From: Puniceicoccaceae bacterium | Lineage (GTDB): Bacteria > Verrucomicrobiota > Verrucomicrobiae > Opitutales > Coraliomargaritaceae | DNA: 11,359 nucleotides | Assembly: GCA_902516225.1 (NCBI GenBank) | Contig: CABXXS010000028.1 | Coordinates: forward strand, 1 to 11,359 | Reading direction: 5' to 3' | Part shown: positions 6,649 through 11,359 of the stretch, one piece after another | Numbering within the stretch: the stretch's first letter is position 1 | How the letters are laid out: the number at the start of each line of letters is the position of its first letter | Program-made: the position numbers and the translations under genes | The notes under the pieces: model-generated | What the model was told of the DNA's origin: nothing | The model's database searches: none | Seen by the model: only the letters and a program-made list of their open reading frames with translations

Positions 6649-8790
6649 ATGAAACCAGCTATACTATTTTTCTTATGTTTCTTTTTTAAGATCTCTTTAT
6701 TTTCAGAGAATATTATAGAAGTATCACTTAACGGTGAATTCAATAATCTAGAAGCAGCGCGTGATCATATTCGTAAACTGCGCGAAAATGACCCCCAGAA
6801 TCCATATATCATAGAAATTCGAGGGGGTACTTATAAATTAGACGAAAGTGTTTTTTTTGGGAGATTTGATAAAAACCTAACAGTCCGTGCTGCCCTTGGG
6901 GAACGAGTACAGTTCGTTGGCGCTAATTCTCTAGACGAAAGTAGATTTCGATCTGTAAAAGACGGAGAATTCCTTAGTAAACTAATAGTACCATCAGTCG
7001 CGCAAAAAATAAAAGTTTATGATTTATTTGAAGATATAAAAATTGATTTAGGAGAACATGCAAGGCATGCCTGGGGGCCTAACTTGGAGCCTCCTAATAG
7101 AATTCCTCCACCACGTCTTTATAAAGGAAATAAGAGGCAGACACTAGCGCGGTGGCCAAATCATAATGAAAGTAGTCCTTTTATGGTATACGAACACTAT
7201 ACCTCAGAGCCTAGGGCCTTAAGAGGTTACGAAAGAAAGGTTCAATCAATACTAGATAAGATATCAATACCTGGAGAGGTTACTTTGGAGAAAGTTATCG
7301 ATCCAGGTGATATTTTCAAAAATACGAAAGGTGGACGAGGAGGTACATTTCAAGTTGCTTTCGATCGTATAAAATACTGGAACGACGTAGAGAACATATG
7401 GTTAGATGGTGTATTAAGTTCCACATGGGAATGGACTTATAATCGGATCGATTCAATCGATTTAGAAAATTCTTATATTACATTAAAATACCCAGAATTA
7501 TCAGGCATATGTCAGGGTGCCTCGATTCGCTTACCGCATTTCTATTTCGAAAATATTCCTGAAGAACTAGATCAAAATAGAGAATATTGGATCGATCGGA
7601 AGAATGGTTTAATCTATTTCTATGGGGATGGAGATTTATTTGGGCTAAAACTAACTACTTTAGATTCACCTATGCTAGTGCTTGAGAACACGTCAAATAT
7701 AAGTATTGAGGAACTCGAATTTTCATTTGGTAGAAATCACGGAATTGTAGTAAATAAAAGCCAAGAGATAACTATTAATAAATGTCGATTATCAAACTTT
7801 ACGAAAGGAGGAATCGACGCTTCCGGTAAGTCTATACGAATTTTAGATTCCCACATACATGGTGTTGGTGCATTTGGTATCAGATTAAAAGGCGGTAATT
7901 TATCAACACTCGTACCAGCGGATAATGAAGTTATTAACTGCCATATACACGATTTTGGATGGGAACAAAAATCCCAAATGGCAGGTATATGCGTTTACGG
8001 GGTAGGTCATCGTGTTGCCCATAATGAAATACACGATGCGACTCATTTCGGTGTACTAATTAGAAAATCAAATGATGTTACGGTCGAATTTAATGAAATT
8101 TACGACCTTCCGAAATACCATAAGTTAGATGGAGGTGCATTATATATCGGGACTGGTAGTACTCCGCAGTGCAGGGGACTTAGAATCATCAACAATTACT
8201 TCCACGATATTCCTACAATTGGAGTGTATCCCGATAATTTTTCTTGGGGCGTGGAGATATCAGGTAATGTTTTTCGTAACGTTGGAGTCGATGCAGAAAG
8301 GTCAGCTATTGATGTAAATGGGGGTGGAGAGTGCCGCACGTTTAACAATCTGATGATTGATTGTGTTCAAATGTACAGGCAAGGAACTAGACCAAAAGAA
8401 GAGCACTGGTTAGAAACATGGAACTCAGTAATAGAAAAGTATGGTAATGGTAAGATAAAAAATACTCCTCATGAAAAATACAGAGATTTTAAGGCATGGT
8501 TGACCAAAAAAGATGAGGATGATTTTTATCGGCCTGTAAGTTACGTATACAACAATGTATTATTTCATCCGAATAATGACATCCTTATTGAAAGAAATGT
8601 AGATACCACTAGCGGTGTAAAAGATAACTCGAAAGTGCTAGTTACTAATAATAACTGGGCTACAAAAAGTGACCCAGGGTTAATTGATTACCGCGGTGGA
8701 AATTACGGATTAAATACTGATGCCCTAGTTTACAAAAAGATTAGAGGTTTTAAGCCTATCTTATTCGAACAAATGGGACGCCGTAAGTAG
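6649..8790 (+). CDS. Secreted right-handed parallel beta-helix protein, GH141-like candidate glycosidase
   Basis: The product has 713 residues with a signal peptide at about 1-19 (MKPAILFFLCFFFKISLFS). The N-terminal part has the 'LEAARDHIRKLR' (34-45) and 'IRGGTYKL' (57-64) segments typical of this secreted family, then 'LYKGNKRQTLARWPN' (157-171). Repeated beta-helix coils run from about 345 to 575 ('NISIEELEFSFGRNHG', 'HRVAHNEIHDATHFGVLI', 'LRIINNYFHDIP', 'VEISGNVFRNVG'), with 'LDGGALYIG' (493-501), 'GVYPDN' (525-530) and 'DVNGGGECRTFNNLMIDC'. The C-terminal 'DPGLIDYRGGNYGLNTDA ... GFKPILFEQMG' is the usual closing element. Such proteins include GH141 alpha-L-fucosidases and xylanases; Asp494 and Asp529 are plausible catalytic acids by position, not proven. 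It lies 30 bp after the GH17-like gene. Substrate unknown; a sulfated or branched algal glycan would suit the context. Confidence 0.65.
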   Translation: MKPAILFFLCFFFKISLFSENIIEVSLNGEFNNLEAARDHIRKLRENDPQNPYIIEIRGGTYKLDESVFFGRFDKNLTVRAALGERVQFVGANSLDESRFRSVKDGEFLSKLIVPSVAQKIKVYDLFEDIKIDLGEHARHAWGPNLEPPNRIPPPRLYKGNKRQTLARWPNHNESSPFMVYEHYTSEPRALRGYERKVQSILDKISIPGEVTLEKVIDPGDIFKNTKGGRGGTFQVAFDRIKYWNDVENIWLDGVLSSTWEWTYNRIDSIDLENSYITLKYPELSGICQGASIRLPHFYFENIPEELDQNREYWIDRKNGLIYFYGDGDLFGLKLTTLDSPMLVLENTSNISIEELEFSFGRNHGIVVNKSQEITINKCRLSNFTKGGIDASGKSIRILDSHIHGVGAFGIRLKGGNLSTLVPADNEVINCHIHDFGWEQKSQMAGICVYGVGHRVAHNEIHDATHFGVLIRKSNDVTVEFNEIYDLPKYHKLDGGALYIGTGSTPQCRGLRIINNYFHDIPTIGVYPDNFSWGVEISGNVFRNVGVDAERSAIDVNGGGECRTFNNLMIDCVQMYRQGTRPKEEHWLETWNSVIEKYGNGKIKNTPHEKYRDFKAWLTKKDEDDFYRPVSYVYNNVLFHPNNDILIERNVDTTSGVKDNSKVLVTNNNWATKSDPGLIDYRGGNYGLNTDALVYKKIRGFKPILFEQMGRRK

Positions 8791-8829
8791 GAACGTTTAT
8801 ATAATTAGTTTAAAAATCTAGACACCATT

Positions 8830-8879
8830 CTTATACGCCGTTGTGCGTAAGGTCATTGCATAGGCGATTTACTCTATGC
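8830..8879. other. Small inverted repeats between convergent genes, possible weak terminators
   Basis: Two small hairpins lie in the 88-bp gap between the convergent genes: one at 8830-8851 (CTTA..CGC with GCGTAAG, bulged) and one at 8858-8879 (GCATAG with CTATGC). Neither has a clear T run, so a terminator role is only possible. Confidence 0.25.
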
Positions 8880-9469
8880 TATATGCTGCGCCTACTACTA
8901 GCGAGAAACAGCGCAAATGCTCCAGCTATCCAAGCGTAAGAGGAAGGTTCTGGAACTGCTACGGATATTTCCTCATATCCCCAGGCCTGTGAGCCAAAAG
9001 TATGTGCAAATTTGCTGAATTTAAAGGAGCCCTCTGTCGAGAATCCAATGACTGCACGATCATAACCTACAGGGTTTAAACTAATGGAGTTTGTGCCAGT
9101 TGTTAAATTTACCCACCCAAGTGAATAAGTGGATCCGTTTTCATGTGAGCTAATTTGCCTCCACCTAGCGCCCGCGCTCGCTTCGATAATATCGAGAGTG
9201 AAGGTATGATTAGTCGGATTGTAGGGCCAGAATGAGTTAGCATCAGACGCATTATGTATTCTTTTGTAAGTATCCCCACCATCAAAGATTTCACCATTAG
9301 TGAAATAGTTATTAGAGATGAGCTCACCATCGGTCGGTAAAGAGATGCTTTCTACGCCTCTGAATGGATTGGAGGCAGAATACTCAGAAATTACAGTTAC
9401 AGGGAAGATGTTTATCGCATATGCCTTTGCAGAGACAAAAAGTATGCAGAGTATTAATGAGAATCTCAT
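8879..9469 (-). CDS. Small secreted PEP-CTERM protein
   Basis: The product has 196 residues with a signal peptide at about 1-18 (MRFSLILCILFVSAKAYA). A unique body follows (about 19-170), rich in Ser, Asn, Thr and aromatics, with no motif I recognise. It reads like an extracellular beta-sandwich ('HTFTLDIIEASAG ... WRQIS', 'YDRAVIGFSTEGSFKFSKF'). The C-terminus is a textbook PEP-CTERM sorting signal: 'VPEPSSYAW' (172-180), a short hydrophobic helix (about 177-190) and a basic 'SSRRS'. PEP-CTERM proteins are known exosortase substrates linked with exopolysaccharide and envelope assembly. The exosortase is not in this window. The gene lies 273 bp downstream of the sulfatase on the same strand; co-transcription is uncertain. 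No Shine-Dalgarno precedes the ATG. Confidence 0.85.
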   Translation of the reverse strand: MRFSLILCILFVSAKAYAINIFPVTVISEYSASNPFRGVESISLPTDGELISNNYFTNGEIFDGGDTYKRIHNASDANSFWPYNPTNHTFTLDIIEASAGARWRQISSHENGSTYSLGWVNLTTGTNSISLNPVGYDRAVIGFSTEGSFKFSKFAHTFGSQAWGYEEISVAVPEPSSYAWIAGAFALFLASSRRSI

Positions 9470-9742
9470 AACGAGGTATTTGATATAATCTCCATGAATC
9501 TGACTTGGGTCAACAAAGCGTTTGTATCTGCCATGAACTGGGTAACTTACAGAAAGGATATAAACTTATCAAGACTCACACTGAAGTAAGGAGCTCTTGG
9601 GAAGTGTAATAGTCGATTAATAAAGCCATTTCGAAGTGAAGGACTGATATTTGTATTTGTGGAATATAGGCTTAGATGATTTATCAAATTTTGTGGATGA
9701 GAGCTTTACATAGTAGTTTATCTATACCAACTGGAATAATCA
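9470..9742. other. Intergenic gap between sulfatase and PEP-CTERM genes, nothing recognised
   Basis: The gap is 273 bases between two minus-strand genes. I found no convincing ORF, no terminator with a T run after the sulfatase stop, and no clear promoter, although AT-rich sequence just upstream of the PEP-CTERM start could carry one. Confidence 0.3.
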
Positions 9743-11332
9743 TTATAGAGAATCATCATAAAATGCATAATCCTTTGGCAAGGATAGCGTCATACTTTTA
9801 CGTTTCTCATTGTCAAAGTGTGCTTTAGCTTTAGCCATTTCTTTTCTTTCCCAGATAACATCAGAAAAACTTTCTGGAAGGACAGAGGGTAAGAGTGCTT
9901 TCAAGTGTTCGAATTCACTTTGAATTTTGAGATAATCATCGCTCAATGCCAAATTCTCATATCCTTTCCCATCGAAAGAACCATTTGTTTTATATAGTTT
10001 ACCCTTAGGTTGACCATACAGTGGGCTTACTGCTTCTAATAAGTGGGTTTTGGTTCTTATCAATCTAGTTGGTCCAGGGAATGAATAGATTGCAGGCTTA
10101 GTTACATCGCTGTCCCCTTTGAGGAAAGGAGCTAAACTTACCCCATCATATTTGACATCACTCAGATCAACCTCTGCCCATTCAGCCAAGGTAGGTAGAA
10201 TATCTGTAAAATCCATTAGTTCACTGGTAGGTCCAGCAAAGTTTATTTGGGGACCTGCTAGGACGAATGGCACGTGAACACCATATTCAACGCCTTTCCC
10301 TTTAGCTGAAGATGTAGTCCCATTATCTGAGGTATAGATAATTATAGTATCCTCACTTAAGCCCTGTTCTTCTACTGTAGCTATGATGCGCCCGACTAAT
10401 TCATCCATGTAGCGTACCTGACTTTTAAATATTTTCATACCTTCAGGCGTTCCTTTTCTTATGTGCGTATTATCTGGAAGTAGTCCTGCCTCCACCTCAT
10501 ATGGGGTAACACAGTGCGCACTATGCGCTAGATTCATTGTATACATAAGGAAGAATGGCTGGCCATCAGGACGTTCTTTTTTAATCTCCTCACATATGAA
10601 ATTAGTAAGAATGTCTGGACCATAATCTTTCATCTCGGTCTTCATCATTTCCCCGTCTTTAATAAATCTGGGTTTCCAGTATCGCGAAATAATTGGTTCG
10701 CCGCTGATGGCTGCTCTTTCCCAAGTGTCGTCGGGTATCAATTTCTCCCCAATAAGTTTTTCGTACATTTGAGGGTTCGAACTATATTCTATATATCTGT
10801 CTATACCTAATTGCTCAGATATTTCATGTACGTGCCCTCCAGTTATTGTCCTATGATGCCACTTACCTGCCCAGCCTACGAAGTAGCCACCATCTTTCAT
10901 AATCTTAGTCAAACATGGCAGGGACTGGTAATGATTCCGATATTCTTTCCTTCTATGAGCAACAGTTTCCGCATTTGATTCGAGATAATTTAACTTGTTG
11001 TCATATGCACCTGTATTTACCGCATAATTTCCAGTATATAGCATTACGCGTGAAGGCCCACAGATTGCTTGTGCGTAGCAAGTATTAAAACGAACGCCTT
11101 TTTCTGCAAGGCGATCAATATTCGGAGTGATCGATTTGCTATCAAGTACGCCATAACATCCGATTTCTTCAAAACCTACATCATCAGAGATGATAAATAT
11201 GATATTAGGTTTATTTACTTTGTTGGAAAAAACTTCTCCTAAAGGAAAAATCAAAAGTCCGAAAACTAAAGTTGAGAGAATTACTGTTCTATTTAAGCGA
11301 AAGATTGTGAGTTTATTTTTTGGCATATTCAT
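9743..11332 (-). CDS. Secreted type I (formylglycine-dependent) sulfatase
   Basis: The product has 529 residues, normal for the family. It hydrolyses sulfate esters, probably on an extracellular polysaccharide. The N-terminus has basic residues and a hydrophobic stretch ('TVILSTLVFGLLIFPLGEVFS'), consistent with export. The sulfatase core starts with 'NIIFIISDDVGFEEIGCYG' (metal-binding Asp50-Asp51). It continues with the maturation motif C91-G-P-S-R95, whose Cys is converted to formylglycine, then 'GKWHH' (156-160, where GKWHL is usual), 'LAHSAHC' (269-274), 'SDNGT' (335-339, metal-binding Asp-Asn) and 'YGVHVPFVLAGP'. All key residues appear present. The subfamily and substrate cannot be told by eye. 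A second in-frame ATG lies two codons later (11324-11326). No maturase gene is in the window. Confidence 0.93.
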   Translation of the reverse strand: MNMPKNKLTIFRLNRTVILSTLVFGLLIFPLGEVFSNKVNKPNIIFIISDDVGFEEIGCYGVLDSKSITPNIDRLAEKGVRFNTCYAQAICGPSRVMLYTGNYAVNTGAYDNKLNYLESNAETVAHRRKEYRNHYQSLPCLTKIMKDGGYFVGWAGKWHHRTITGGHVHEISEQLGIDRYIEYSSNPQMYEKLIGEKLIPDDTWERAAISGEPIISRYWKPRFIKDGEMMKTEMKDYGPDILTNFICEEIKKERPDGQPFFLMYTMNLAHSAHCVTPYEVEAGLLPDNTHIRKGTPEGMKIFKSQVRYMDELVGRIIATVEEQGLSEDTIIIYTSDNGTTSSAKGKGVEYGVHVPFVLAGPQINFAGPTSELMDFTDILPTLAEWAEVDLSDVKYDGVSLAPFLKGDSDVTKPAIYSFPGPTRLIRTKTHLLEAVSPLYGQPKGKLYKTNGSFDGKGYENLALSDDYLKIQSEFEHLKALLPSVLPESFSDVIWERKEMAKAKAHFDNEKRKSMTLSLPKDYAFYDDSL

Positions 11333-11359
11333 GGGTATCTATTTGTTATTTTAAACAAT

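Noticed and set aside
8129..8317. Small plus-strand ORF inside the beta-helix gene
   Set aside because: It is an alternative frame of a gene with clear family motifs throughout.

Overview
The window looks like an accessory, surface-and-polysaccharide region of a marine-type bacterium, most likely a Verrucomicrobiota member of the Opitutales/Puniceicoccales kind. That placement is an inference. It rests on a PEP-CTERM protein with the VPEP + hydrophobic helix + RR ending, a formylglycine sulfatase, secreted beta-helix and clan GH-A enzymes, calcium-binding DxDGDG repeats, and short C-terminal domains with an 'SxDLxxW ... FFRV/FYRT' pattern common in that phylum. Lentisphaerota, Kiritimatiellota or Planctomycetota cannot be excluded. 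The DNA is AT-rich, and none of the starts examined is preceded by a clear Shine-Dalgarno sequence.

Left part (1-5309, + strand): a tandem array of three related secreted modular proteins. The first is present only as its 3' end (2-484); the second (789-2399) and third (2643-5240) are complete. Complete members have a signal peptide, a roughly 320-residue N-terminal domain of unknown function, a DxDGDG calcium-binding segment and a C-terminal domain ending in F-[FL]-R-V-R-A-Q. The third also carries a LamG-like beta-sandwich domain. Each gene is followed by a homologous intrinsic terminator. The 3' ends of the first and third genes, including the terminators, are collinear copies over about 550 bp. 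A roughly 75-residue module ('GTGYT/GSGYT ... GGG') is inserted at different places in genes two and three.

Middle part (5380-8790, + strand): two secreted carbohydrate-active proteins 30 bp apart, probably co-transcribed. One is a clan GH-A glycoside hydrolase closest to GH17 (beta-1,3-glucanase type), whose C-terminal tail resembles that of the array proteins. The other is a right-handed parallel beta-helix protein of the GH141-like type.

Right part (8879-11332, - strand): a small PEP-CTERM protein and, upstream of it on the same strand, a type I sulfatase with the Cys-x-Pro-Ser-Arg maturation motif.

Taken together, the enzymes would suit extracellular attack on sulfated and beta-1,3-linked algal glycans. 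The array proteins look like calcium-stabilised adhesin or glycan-binding surface proteins. No SusC/SusD pair, regulator, transporter, RNA gene, CRISPR array or insertion sequence was seen.
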